Assembly (NCBI GenBank): GCA_050258715.1
Contig: JBLMZH010000009.1
Coordinates: 1 to 25,064 of the forward strand
Direction of reading: 5' to 3'
Length of the DNA: 25,064 nt
From: JBLMZH01 sp050258715
GTDB lineage: Bacteria > Patescibacteriota > Doudnabacteria > UBA920 > O2-02-FULL-48-8
The translations under genes were made by a program, and so were the position numbers. The notes below the pieces were generated by a model. That model was not told the origin of the DNA. It saw only the letters and a program-made list of their open reading frames with translations, and ran no database searches. Below are positions 1 to 7,322 of this stretch, in pieces; the first letter of the stretch is position 1; every line of letters begins with the position of its first letter.

Positions 1-2
1 AG

Positions 3-137
3 CTTGCGACTGTGCTGGACCCCAATGTCGCGGCCTACCGGCATCTCAGCGTCGAAAGGATCCAGGTCTTCTACAAGGACGAGCACAGTATCGTGATCAA
101 TGGGAAGGGTTACGAAATCGAAAGGTCGCCCGCCTGA
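3..137 (+). CDS. 3' end of an unidentified protein gene (partial)
   Basis: An open frame runs in from the left edge and ends at TGA 135-137. The 44 visible residues (starting LATVLDPNVAAYRHLSVERI and ending GYEIERSPA) are a mixed polar and hydrophobic stretch with no recognisable motif. Codon use is rich in C- and G-ending codons, like the next two small genes. It is followed at once by the same hairpin terminator that ends those genes, which supports this frame as the real one. The family cannot be named from this fragment. Confidence 0.6.
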   Translation, partial: LATVLDPNVAAYRHLSVERIQVFYKDEHSIVINGKGYEIERSPA

Positions 138-159
138 AAGAATAGGCCATCCCCCATAC

Positions 160-207
160 CCCGCGTCATTGGCGTTGTTAACGTCTTGGCGCGGGATTTT
201 GTTTTCA
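160..207 (+). terminator. Hairpin terminator, copy 1 of 3
   Basis: The stem CCCGCG (160-165) pairs with CGCGGG (190-195). It is extended by U-G, C-G and A-U pairs and by an inner stem GGCGT/ACGTC around a TGTTA loop. The T-rich stretch ATTTTGTTTT follows. It closes the partial gene on the left. Copies at 563 and 896 keep the same fold with compensating base changes. Confidence 0.75.
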
Positions 208-263
208 CATGTCTTTTTTTGGCCAATTTTGTCCATCCGCGCAACCCTGCCTTGGTCTTATGC

Positions 264-292
264 TTGCCCCAGCCCTCCTTTTCTGCTATCAT
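264..292 (+). promoter_or_regulatory. Promoter of first CxxC gene
   Basis: TTGCCC (264-269), a 17-nt spacer, then TATCAT (287-292) preceded by TGC, an extended -10 form. The predicted start near 299 gives a leader of about 27 nt. The paralogous gene at 670 has the same arrangement, which strengthens both calls. Confidence 0.6.
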
Positions 293-325
293 TTGCAGTC
301 TACAGGCAACATCCAGGAGGATGGA

Positions 326-544
326 ATGAAATGCGATAAGTGCTCCAATCAGGCCGACTTCAAGATTACGGTGAAGGCCAACGGAGGACTTCATCGTGAT
401 CGCTTCGCTTGCGACGTGGACCTGGAGGCCGTAAAGGCCGAAGTATCCCAGGACATCATCAACGTCGAGAAGGTGCTCGGCAACCCTTTCTACCCCGAAG
501 TCTCGAAGATGAGGTGGGGACCGGTCGAGGTTTTGTCGATTTGA
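326..544 (+). CDS. Small CxxC protein, tandem paralog A (72 aa)
   Basis: ATG 326 has a strong ribosome site, AGGAGG at 315-320, five bases upstream. The longer in-frame version starting at 209 would begin before the promoter and is rejected. The product begins MKCDKCSNQADFKITVKANG. It has a CxxC pair (residues 3 and 6) and a second site ACDVD near residue 35, a layout that could bind one zinc ion, although the fourth ligand is Asp where the paralog has His. The middle is a predicted helix (LEAVKAEVSQDIINVEKVLG) followed by NPFYP. It aligns along its length with the gene at 670: KC..C.N.A.F.I, then the AC site, then the helix ending in L.FYP. No known family is recognised. A zinc-knuckle adaptor or nucleic-acid-binding role is only a guess. 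Confidence 0.8.
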   Translation: MKCDKCSNQADFKITVKANGGLHRDRFACDVDLEAVKAEVSQDIINVEKVLGNPFYPEVSKMRWGPVEVLSI

Positions 545-562
545 CGCCTCTCAAACTCACAT

Positions 563-606
563 CCCGCGTTACTGTCGTTGTTAACGGCTTAGCGCGGGAT
601 TTATGT
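563..606 (+). terminator. Hairpin terminator, copy 2 of 3
   Basis: CCCGCG (563-568) pairs with CGCGGG (593-598). The stem continues with U-G, U-A and A-U pairs, and there is an inner stem GTCGT/ACGGC around TGTTA. Against copy 1, one C-G pair has become U-A and one G-U pair has become U-G, so the pairing is conserved while the sequence changes. It ends the gene at 326. The T-rich tail is weak (ATTTATGTTT). Confidence 0.7.
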
Positions 607-635
607 TTGCTTCCGCCGGATTTTTTTGCTACGAT
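607..635 (+). promoter_or_regulatory. Promoter of second CxxC gene
   Basis: TTGCTT (607-612), 17 nt, then TACGAT (630-635) with TGC just upstream, matching the promoter at 264-292 in spacing and extended -10. The -35 element lies against the tail of the preceding terminator. The predicted start is near 642, about 28 nt before the coding start. Confidence 0.55.
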
Positions 636-669
636 TTCTTTCATCGCACCAAATCCAAGGAGGTGCCTT

Positions 670-891
670 CTGAAGTGCAGCATATGCGGCAATCCTGCGA
701 TCTTTCGGATCAGCATCCATACCCAGAGCACGCCGGATTTCACCCGGGACCACGACGCGTGCGAACAGCACTTCATCGAAGTTGCCAGCAAGGCAGCGGA
801 TGAAATTTCAGTGATCGAGAGATTGCTGGGATTGTTCTATCCTGCCGGACCGAAACTGGTCTTGCCGGAGGTGAGAAGCCTCCGGCAGTAA
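670..891 (+). CDS. Small CxxC protein, tandem paralog B (73 aa, CTG start)
   Basis: The start is placed at CTG 670. AAGGAGG (657-663) lies six bases upstream, and the codon aligns with the Met of paralog A, giving (M)KCSICGNPAIFRISIHTQ. No ATG, GTG or TTG fits this ribosome site. Upstream extension of the frame would pass through the terminator and promoter. The product has CxxC (residues 3 and 6), then CEQH near residue 37, then a helix ending in LLGLFYP, so a CxxC...CxxH set of four possible metal ligands is complete here. The last nine residues (LPEVRSLRQ) are encoded by a 9-bp hairpin, TGCCGGAGG (863-871) with CCTCCGGCA (879-887). The function is unknown. The gene is probably a tandem duplicate of the one at 326. 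Confidence 0.75.
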   Translation: MKCSICGNPAIFRISIHTQSTPDFTRDHDACEQHFIEVASKAADEISVIERLLGLFYPAGPKLVLPEVRSLRQ

Positions 892-895
892 ATCT

Positions 896-945
896 CCCGC
901 GTTATAGTCGTTGTCAACGGCTTAGCGCGGGGGTTTTTATTTTAA
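896..945 (+). terminator. Hairpin terminator, copy 3 of 3
   Basis: CCCGCG (896-901) pairs with CGCGGG (926-931), with inner stem GTCGT/ACGGC around TGTCA and the tail GGTTTTTATTTT. It is the strongest of the three and closes the tandem pair. Confidence 0.8.
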
Positions 946-993
946 GAATGAAAAACTCGCGATCTACCTGAGCGGCGCAGGAAGCCTTGGTCA

Positions 994-1026
994 AAGATGT
1001 GGAAAAGGCACATCTTGCTTTTTTAT
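994..1026 (+). terminator. Second downstream terminator
   Basis: AAGATGTG (994-1001), a seven-base loop, CACATCTT (1009-1016), then GCTTTTTTA. It is a clean intrinsic terminator with no gene directly before it. It could back up the hairpin at 896 or end a short untranslated RNA. Confidence 0.65.
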
Positions 1027-1044
1027 TTTTCAATTAGTTACAAT
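1015..1044 (+). promoter_or_regulatory. Likely promoter of the MazF-type gene
   Basis: TTGCTT (1015-1020), 18 nt, TACAAT (1039-1044). The -35 element overlaps the T-tract of the terminator before it. The predicted start is near 1051, and the first ATG of the broken gene is at 1067. Confidence 0.4.
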
Positions 1045-1066
1045 AGTTTCTTGTTAAAAAAATAAT

Positions 1067-1506
1067 ATGGATGAACTCGACGTTTTTGAGTGGTTCAAAA
1101 AATGGACTGTTCTAAAGATTAGATCCACCAAAGCAAAAAGCAGGTTTATTTTAAGGAGCGCGAAATTTGGTGGGCAAGGATAGGGGCAAATATTGGATTT
1201 GAGGAAAATGGAAAGAATGACAGATTTGAAAGGCCAATCTTGATCGTGCGAAAATTTAACAAGGATATGATTTGGTCTGTGCCTTTAACAAGCAAAGATA
1301 GAGACGGGGAATATTATTATCGTATTCACCAGTTTTTTTCAACAGCCATACTTTCTCAACTAAGGTTAATTAGCTCGAAAAGGTTAGTTAGGAAAATGGG
1401 TATCGTTGGAGTGGAAAAATTTTCCAAGTTGAGCCAAAAACTTTTCAGACTAATTAAAACGGCTCCCTTTCGGGAGCCTCGGAGCTTCCCTTTCGGGAAA
1501 CCATAG
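1067..1506 (+). pseudogene. PemK/MazF-type toxin gene, frameshifted
   Basis: ATG 1067 opens a frame reading MDELDVFEWFKKWTVLKIRS that ends at TAG 1181-1183. The family sequence continues one frame over, from about 1123: IHQSKKQVYFKEREIWWARI, then GANIGFEENGKNDRFERPIL, then IVRKFNKDMIWSVPLTSK, and later STAILSQLRLISSKRLVRKM. The last blocks are the conserved core of MazF/PemK endoribonuclease-type proteins (R-P-V/I-L, VPLT, SxILSQLR). The break lies near 1113-1123, and one missing base there (or two extra) would restore a single frame reading ...VLKKIHQSKK. Toxins of this family cut mRNA. No antitoxin gene is visible beside it. The 3' end reads through two hairpins before TAG 1504-1506, so the original stop may also be lost. 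Either a decayed gene or a sequencing error explains it. Confidence 0.75.
1461..1502 (+). other. Two tandem UUUC-loop hairpins
   Basis: GGCTCCC-TTTC-GGGAGCC (1461-1478) is followed by TTCCC-TTTC-GGGAA (1486-1499). Both use the same CCCTTTCGGGA core. There is no T-run, so they are transcript-end stabilisers or weak terminators at most. They lie inside the open frame of the broken toxin gene. Confidence 0.5.
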
Positions 1507-1925
1507 TGGATTTATTGTATTTATATATATTGTTGTTGTCAAACTATAGTTTTTTCCATATTGATTCCTGAAGATGAATTCGGTGAGGACTTCGAGGTGA
1601 ACGATAAGATAAACTGAGGCCTGTTAAAAGTGTACAAATTTACTTCTCGAAATTCCTATGGCGTATTGAAAATGCCCTAGGTCGTTTTTTTCTGCCCATT
1701 TCATTTTCCGCACCCTCCAAGAGGTGGATTTTTTTTGGCCAATTTATACAAAAATTCGGAAATTTTTGGATCAGTTAAGCAAAACGATGGCTATATGGAT
1801 CGAAAATGCTTTCGTTATATGCTCAACTTCGTTCAAAGCATTATTGCCATAAGAAACGAAATAAATATGGTGAGGGTTTTGGTCGATACCCTAAATAATT
1901 GGTCCATTAATTAATCAACAAACTT
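1507..1925. other. Gene-free stretch before the first surface protein
   Basis: No complete gene is seen. A short frame ending at TGA 1615-1617 reads IPEDEFGEDFEVNDKIN, an acidic tail that looks like the remnant C-terminus of a lost gene, but this is weak. There is an 8-bp inverted repeat, AATGCTTT (1805-1812) and AAAGCATT (1835-1842), with a 22-nt spacer. A possible promoter, TTGCCA (1844-1849), 16 nt, TATGGT (1866-1871), directly follows and could serve the gene at 1926. Confidence 0.4.
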
Positions 1926-4900
1926 ATGATCTATAAATTGTTCAATAGATCCGGGACAATGACAGTCTTGGCATTTGCCACAGCCTTCTCATTGCTCGGG
2001 TTTTTGTTTTTAGCCCATCCTGCATACGCGGGCATTGGGATCTCTGTGGCCCCTAACTTCCCAGCCAGCATCACAGCCGGTACGACAGGCCAGGCAGTCA
2101 GCATGACCATCAATAACGGTTCGACGGCCGACGTCGGAAACATTACTCTGGACGGCATATTTCTCACACCCAGTTGCGGCGATTCAAATTCGCCCTGCAC
2201 CACTCCTGACCCTGGCGTTTTTTCCGTCAGCAGCACTGCCACTGGCGCGGACGCCTGCACTGGCATCAATTTTACGAATGCCATAGTTGACGCAGGCACG
2301 GGCAGGGTTCAGTTTACCCCAAGTTCGACCATTACCTTAAGCCTGGGGCAGACTTGCACCATCAACTTTACCGTTGATGTGTTGAAAGTCCCGGCTCATG
2401 ACGCTACCGGTGCGGCCGGCATCCAAACTTTCCAGATCGGAACGGTTGCCGCTCACGATACCGATGTTCCTGATCTTCCCGGAACAGGCACCGGCACCGA
2501 TCTTACGACCGTAGGCAAAGCTTCCCCGACAATTGCCACGGTTCCTTCGGCCACAGGCCCGATCGGCACAGTCTTAAACGACACCGCCACTCTTTCGGGC
2601 GGCTCAAGCCCGACAGGGGATGTGACCTTCACTCTGTATCCTCCCTCTGACGCAACCTGTTCAGCCGCAGCCATTTACACCGACACTGATCCGACTGCTC
2701 CTTACGCTACCAGCCCGGGCTTCACCAGCAACACAGCCGGCACTTATCATTGGAAAGCCGCCTACGCCGGTGACGCCAACAACAATCCCGCCACCAGTGC
2801 CTGTTCTGATGAGGCGGTGGTGATTGCAAAAGCCGACACGACCACAGTGACTCATGTCCATAACGCGGCTCATACCGATATAACCAACACTTCCGTCCCG
2901 GTCGGAACGGTTATTCATGACAACGCCACTGTTGCGCCTCAAGTCGGCAGCATTCCGATCACTGGCAACATAACTTATACCTCTTATTCGAACCTGACCT
3001 GCAATGCAGCAGGTTTGCTCAGCACGGAAACGGTATTCAGCCCGACTGCGGAATCAACGGCCGTGACTCTGGGGGCCGGCGACTATTCCTATAAAGCGGT
3101 CTACGCGGGCGACGCCAATTACAACGGTTCAACGGGCGCTTGCGAGCCGTTTACGATCACGAAAGCTTCTCCGACCATCGCCACCACGCTCTCTAATCTC
3201 GGGCCGGTCGCGGTCGGGACTGCAGTTCACGACTCCTCAGCCTTAACCGGCGCAACGCCTGCGGCTGGCGGGACTGTGGCATACACGGTTTACACCAACA
3301 ACCTCTGCACCCTTGGAGCGCAAAGCGCCGGGGCTGCCAAAGCGGTAGTCAACGGAGTGGTGGCTGATTCCGATCCCATCACCTTCAACACAGCCGGAAC
3401 GTTCTATTGGCAGGCTGTTTATTCAGGCGATGCCAACAACAATGGCGCGACCTCAAACTGCACTTCAGAAACCTTGGTTGTTGAGAAAGCTTCTCCGACC
3501 ATTTCGACAACCCTGGTTCCGGCCGGACCGGTTGCAATCGGGGCGTCAGTGCACGATTCCTCGATCTTAACGGGCGCCTCGGCAACTGCCGGCGGCACGG
3601 TTAAGTACAGCGCTTATGCCGGAGCCAACACCTGCACGGGCACTGACCTGCTCAACAGCACCAAGACCGTGACCAACGGGATTGTGCCTGATTCAGACAG
3701 CATCAGTTTTGCCAACGCTGGTACTTACAGTTTCCAGGCGGTTTATTCTGGTGACGCCAACAACAACGGCGCGACCAGTACCTGCTCGACCGAGCAGCTG
3801 GTAGTCGGAAAAAGCTCTCCGACCATCTTAACCACGCCTTCAGCCGGCGGTCCGATCGGCACGGTCTTAAACGACACGGCCACTCTTTCGGGCGGCTCAA
3901 GCCCGACCGGTAATGTGACCTTCAAGCTCTTCCCGCCTTCTGACTTAACTTGCTCGGGTACAGAAGTCTTCAGCCAAGTCGATGGCACAGCTCCTTACGA
4001 GACCGGCCCTGGTTACACCAGTCTTGTAGCCGGCACTTACCATTGGACCGCTGATTACGCGGGCGACGCCAATAACAACCCGGTCTCCAGCGGCTGCACC
4101 TTGGAACCCGTGGTGATAGTTTCCAATCCGGATGTTCATGTGGCAAAAACTGCGGCCAAAACCCCGATCAATTCGGGCGACACGGCGAGCTTTACCATTA
4201 CCACCAGCAATGCCGGTCCTGGCACGGCCACCAATGTGGTGACTACCGATACCTTGCCCGGAGGTTTAGCTTGGACTGAAAATCCGGACAACGCGAACTG
4301 CGTGATTGCAAACGGAGTCTTGACTTGCACTTATGCCACTATGGCAGAAGGCGCATCTGATTCGGTCACGGTTCAAGCAGTGACAAACACGGAAGTTTGC
4401 GGTCCGCTCAATAACACTGCTAACGTGACAGCTGCAAATGAAGACCAGACAAAGACTGACGACAACTCAGCCAGTGCTTCGATTATGGTCAACTGCCTGT
4501 TCCCAACTCGGACGATTGGATTCTGGCAGACGCACACTGCGTATACCGAAAGCGTTTTTGCAGCCCATGGTCCGATTACATTGGGCGGCATGACCATCAG
4601 TACTAATGGACAATTATTCGGCGGTTTTCTCGCCGGCATTTCCAAGACCTCTGACGGAACCAAACGTTCGGCTGTGGACCAAGCCCGCATGCAGCTTGCC
4701 CAGCAGTATCTCGGAGCGGTATTGAACTGCCAAGCCTTTGGCTGTTCCGCTTCGACTCTGAGTTTGTTAACGCAAGCCAGCACTGATTTCTCGAGCGGCA
4801 CTGCTTCTCAAATCCTGGCTGATGCCAGCGCGCTGAACGCTTACAACAACAGCGGCGACGCCTTAGGCAATCCCTCGGCTGGTTCAGCAACCCCGAAGGA

Positions 4901-4946
4901 TTCTAAGGCTCTGGCTAACATGACATTCTGGGATAACCTCCATTAA
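1926..4946 (+). CDS. Large secreted protein with five Ig-like repeats and a DUF11 domain
   Basis: 1006 residues. An N-terminal signal peptide (basic MIYKLFNR, hydrophobic core, AYA before a likely cut after residue 35) shows export. Residues 36-197 form a first beta-rich domain. Five Ig-like (Big_3-type) repeats begin near residues 198, 302, 413, 521 and 629. Most open with K-A/S-SPTI, and each closes on a Y-x-GDAN-x-N block, a Cys and a beta strand. Residues from about 733 to 855 match DUF11 (N.GP..A..V...D.LP). A final domain starts RTIGFWQTHTAY near residue 862 and has paired cysteines. There is no LPxTG or C-terminal membrane segment, so it is either secreted or held by an unknown means. 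ATG 1926 lacks a ribosome site, but only this start gives a proper signal peptide. It is probably adhesive or structural. A terminator follows. Confidence 0.85.
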   Translation: MIYKLFNRSGTMTVLAFATAFSLLGFLFLAHPAYAGIGISVAPNFPASITAGTTGQAVSMTINNGSTADVGNITLDGIFLTPSCGDSNSPCTTPDPGVFSVSSTATGADACTGINFTNAIVDAGTGRVQFTPSSTITLSLGQTCTINFTVDVLKVPAHDATGAAGIQTFQIGTVAAHDTDVPDLPGTGTGTDLTTVGKASPTIATVPSATGPIGTVLNDTATLSGGSSPTGDVTFTLYPPSDATCSAAAIYTDTDPTAPYATSPGFTSNTAGTYHWKAAYAGDANNNPATSACSDEAVVIAKADTTTVTHVHNAAHTDITNTSVPVGTVIHDNATVAPQVGSIPITGNITYTSYSNLTCNAAGLLSTETVFSPTAESTAVTLGAGDYSYKAVYAGDANYNGSTGACEPFTITKASPTIATTLSNLGPVAVGTAVHDSSALTGATPAAGGTVAYTVYTNNLCTLGAQSAGAAKAVVNGVVADSDPITFNTAGTFYWQAVYSGDANNNGATSNCTSETLVVEKASPTISTTLVPAGPVAIGASVHDSSILTGASATAGGTVKYSAYAGANTCTGTDLLNSTKTVTNGIVPDSDSISFANAGTYSFQAVYSGDANNNGATSTCSTEQLVVGKSSPTILTTPSAGGPIGTVLNDTATLSGGSSPTGNVTFKLFPPSDLTCSGTEVFSQVDGTAPYETGPGYTSLVAGTYHWTADYAGDANNNPVSSGCTLEPVVIVSNPDVHVAKTAAKTPINSGDTASFTITTSNAGPGTATNVVTTDTLPGGLAWTENPDNANCVIANGVLTCTYATMAEGASDSVTVQAVTNTEVCGPLNNTANVTAANEDQTKTDDNSASASIMVNCLFPTRTIGFWQTHTAYTESVFAAHGPITLGGMTISTNGQLFGGFLAGISKTSDGTKRSAVDQARMQLAQQYLGAVLNCQAFGCSASTLSLLTQASTDFSSGTASQILADASALNAYNNSGDALGNPSAGSATPKDSKALANMTFWDNLH
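2517..4122 (+). repeat. Five tandem Ig-domain-coding repeats
   Basis: Units begin at 2517, 2829, 3162, 3486 and 3810, each about 310-330 nt. Units 1 and 5 are the closest pair: long stretches from about 2577 and 3868 match almost base for base (for example CACTCTTTCGGGCGGCTCAA in both). Units 3 and 4 form a second similar pair. This suggests duplication within the gene and leaves room for recombination that would change the repeat number. Confidence 0.8.
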
Positions 4947-5036
4947 GTTAGTATCAAAGTTGATCCGGAGGGGATTAGACCTTTGATCGCCTAACGCCGG
5001 TTCAGTAACAAACATTTACTGATTCCTGCAGAACGA

Positions 5037-5065
5037 AAACCCGCCCAAACCCAGGCGGGTTTTTC
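5037..5065 (+). terminator. Terminator of the Ig-repeat gene
   Basis: AACCCGCC pairs with GGCGGGTT across CAAACCCA, followed by TTTTTC. The same ACCCGCC...GGCGGGT design recurs at 7033 and, in weaker form, at 8063. Confidence 0.85.
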
Positions 5066-5067
5066 GT

Positions 5068-5167
5068 GGTTCGACCTGTCCTGAGTTAGTCGAAGGACAA
5101 GCTCACCACAAGATGTTCCCTGAGCGAGTTCCGTTTTTTCACTGAGCGAGCGCAGCGAGTCGAAGGG
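5068..5167. repeat. Dispersed palindromic repeats (TTCGAC...CTGAG family)
   Basis: This stretch has several pieces of one family: TTCGACCTGTCCTGAG and its partner TTAGTCGAAGGACAAGCTCA (5070-5106), CCCTGAGCGAG (5118-5128), and CTGAGCGAGCGCAGCGAGT (5142-5160) running into CGAAGGG. The family core is CCTTCGAC-nnn-GCTCAGG or its complement. Members lie between genes through the surface island, often right behind a terminator. Confidence 0.75.
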
Positions 5168-5195
5168 TTGAAACCGCAGGCCTTGTCAATTGATA

Positions 5196-5224
5196 TTGCT
5201 AGCGTTATTCTTTAGTGTTATGTT
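5196..5224 (+). promoter_or_regulatory. Possible promoter of the 563-aa surface protein
   Basis: TTGCTA (5196-5201), 17 nt, TATGTT (5219-5224). TATTGCTA here has an inverted match, TAGCAATA, near 5286-5293, just before the gene, so a transcript from this promoter could fold back over its leader. The hexamers are only moderate matches. Confidence 0.35.
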
Positions 5225-5321
5225 TAGGGAAACAGCTTATTTAAGCCAAAATTTCCTTCCAAAGGTCGAGAAAAATAAAGGGAATTAGCAATATAAATTC
5301 GTAAATTATTAAGCATAAATT

Positions 5322-7013
5322 ATGAAAAAATCTTTTGACGGGATCCTGCTAGTGCGCAAGCAAGTCGCAATAGTGGCTCCCAAGGTTCTTGAGTCCGTAA
5401 AGAAGCACCCCAAAAAGCTCGTTAGCGCAACTTTGTTGGTTGCCATGCTTGCCATGACAGCAGTCCTCGGCATCCCTTCCGGAGCCGATGCGGCAGGAAT
5501 TACAGTTGGCAATCCAGCTGTTTCCCGAGCGGTTGTTGATACTTATAGTGATTTCACCATTATCGATACAAACAATCCAGTATCGGGAAATGGCTGGCTT
5601 ACGTCGTTTTCATACTACGCCCAAAATACTAACTCGTTTGAATTTGTGCTCGTAGATAGCACTAATGTCGTGAAGTGGATAAGCTCAAAAATCACTCCTC
5701 CTGCCACAGGTTTGCAGATTTACAATTCTGTTGTGGCTGTCGAGACTGGATGGAACTTAGGAGTACATTTCGATTTAACTGGGACCATTCCTTTTGATTA
5801 CGTTGGTGACCCCGCAATATACACTCCAAATAACAATGGCATGCCAACAGTTGGCCAAAAATTGTCCATTGAAGGATCAAGCGGCCGCACTTACTCGTGG
5901 AACGGCAACGGAACTGAGGCAATGACTTGTTCAACAATCTCATTGGTCAGTGGTACCAACACTGAGTTCAAGCATTTAACTTTGTCCAATCCTGGTTCAT
6001 CGAGTGATGACAGCTTGTTTACTCTTGGTACTACCGGCGCAGCGGTTCAAGTGCAACCAGACGGATTTCCTGGGGCGTGGGACGCAGCTTCCAACGATCC
6101 GGATGTAAGTGGGGCGATTTGGGTTAACGATACAGCTATTGCGCCTACTCCCAGCGGGATTGAAGGACAAAATGGGGGAGTCGATGTTTGGAGATTGTTC
6201 AGCCAGTCGTTCAACATTCCAGCCGGGGCAACCGTTTCTTCAGCGGTTTTGCATTTTACGGCTGATAATTCAGTTGAGGCTTTCCTAGATAATTCTTCCG
6301 TTGGTTCAGCACCAAGCTATACAACGGTTAACGATGTCTCGCTTACTTTAACCCCCGGCCAACACGAATTGGAGTTTGTCGTTAAGAATGACGCCTATAC
6401 AGGAGCGACCAACCCCACAGGACTGCTCTACAAAGCTGATGTGAATTATTGTGTTCCGAATGCCGCGCCCGAATGTCCTGCAGCTCCTTCAATAGCAGCG
6501 GCTTATCTTAAATCGCTGGGTATAAAATCGAACAGCGCTGTATCTAAGAATATCATCTCACAAGTAGCACATAAGATGGGGCCGCAAACTGATTTTTCTC
6601 AAGTACATGCTTGTGATCTAACCGGTTATTCTAATGCGGTCAAAGCCTATGTCAACGGATTTGTCATCGAGACTTTTTCTGCTCCAAATTCAAAGTATTA
6701 TAACGGTCCAACTAGTGGTCCAGGCTTATATGGTAATGGCCCTATCAGTTTTAGTTGGAATAAGCTTACAGGAGTTATAACTGCGGGGTATTATACAGAA
6801 ATAGTCCCGCCAAGTTCAGGTACGACATATTACAATGTGGTTACGACCGGCACATACAATAGCGTTACTAACCATGTTGATATTACTTTTACCAGAACGT
6901 CCCCAAATGCATACGGTCCGTTCTATTTTCACGGTACTCTTATCGGAGGTGTATTATCAGGACAGTTAGATGGAGCATACCTTTTCACTGCTACCGGGGC
7001 TGTAACTCCCTAA
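5322..7013 (+). CDS. Secreted beta-rich surface protein (563 aa)
   Basis: A long basic N-region (about 32 residues, MKKSFDGILL to HPKK) precedes a hydrophobic segment and a likely signal-peptidase cut after GADA near residue 57. Residues from about 244 to 378 look like a galactose-binding or jelly-roll fold: W..D..I..., an aromatic-rich VWRLFSQSFNIP, SAVLHFTADNSVEAFLDN, then LTPGQHELEFVVKND. A Cys-rich linker follows (CVPNAAPECPAAP). The C-terminal part, from about residue 440, is rich in Tyr, Gly and Thr with alternating strands. There is no sorting motif or C-terminal anchor. The gene lies between two other surface-protein genes, each with its own terminator. ATG 5322 has no ribosome site, and no better start fits the export signal. 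The function is unknown; carbohydrate binding is a family-based guess. Confidence 0.8.
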   Translation: MKKSFDGILLVRKQVAIVAPKVLESVKKHPKKLVSATLLVAMLAMTAVLGIPSGADAAGITVGNPAVSRAVVDTYSDFTIIDTNNPVSGNGWLTSFSYYAQNTNSFEFVLVDSTNVVKWISSKITPPATGLQIYNSVVAVETGWNLGVHFDLTGTIPFDYVGDPAIYTPNNNGMPTVGQKLSIEGSSGRTYSWNGNGTEAMTCSTISLVSGTNTEFKHLTLSNPGSSSDDSLFTLGTTGAAVQVQPDGFPGAWDAASNDPDVSGAIWVNDTAIAPTPSGIEGQNGGVDVWRLFSQSFNIPAGATVSSAVLHFTADNSVEAFLDNSSVGSAPSYTTVNDVSLTLTPGQHELEFVVKNDAYTGATNPTGLLYKADVNYCVPNAAPECPAAPSIAAAYLKSLGIKSNSAVSKNIISQVAHKMGPQTDFSQVHACDLTGYSNAVKAYVNGFVIETFSAPNSKYYNGPTSGPGLYGNGPISFSWNKLTGVITAGYYTEIVPPSSGTTYYNVVTTGTYNSVTNHVDITFTRTSPNAYGPFYFHGTLIGGVLSGQLDGAYLFTATGAVTP

Positions 7014-7032
7014 TTAAGAGAAATTACAGATA

Positions 7033-7064
7033 AAAACCCGCCCGAATCCAGGGCGGGTTTTTTT
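7033..7064 (+). terminator. Terminator of the 563-aa protein gene
   Basis: AAACCCGCCC pairs with GGGCGGGTTT across GAATCCA, followed by a run of seven T's. Both its stem and the TGTGGTTCGAC after it resemble the end of the gene at 1926. Confidence 0.9.
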
Positions 7065-7132
7065 GTGGTTCGACAAGCTCACCACTTACAAAGTGTCTTT
7101 TAAAAAAGTGAAGCCTGAGCTTGTCGAGGGCC
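7065..7132. repeat. Dispersed palindromic repeat pair
   Basis: GTGGTTCGACAAGCTCACCA (7065-7084) and GCCTGAGCTTGTCGAGGGC (7113-7131) are facing copies of the TTCGAC/CTGAG family. The second is an intact version of the element that is interrupted at 8348-8393. Confidence 0.7.
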
Positions 7133-7273
7133 TATTCTCTTATTGTAGCGAATAGGAGAATGGGCTGTTTTTGTTTGCACATGTTAGGAACAGGTTGTGA
7201 ACATTTTATTACCTCTGCCGCGTTTTATTGGGGAATTTGGCAATTTTTGCCTGAAAAATTCTATGTTTTTTAA

Positions 7274-7315
7274 TTGCTTACGTCAGGCCTATACTTGATT
7301 TGCATACGTAAGCAA
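7274..7315 (+). promoter_or_regulatory. 10-bp inverted repeat around a -10 box
   Basis: TTGCTTACGT (7274-7283) and ACGTAAGCAA (7306-7315) are perfect inverted copies 22 nt apart. TATACT (7290-7295) between them is a good -10 candidate for the lamin-tail gene that begins at 7323. The matching -35 position holds only TTTTTA. This could be an operator or a leader hairpin that would occlude the start region. Confidence 0.4.
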
Positions 7316-7322
7316 AAAGAGA

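Noticed and set aside
5068..5167. CRISPR array
   Set aside because: The repeats are palindromic, face each other and have no regular spacers. No cas gene is in the window.
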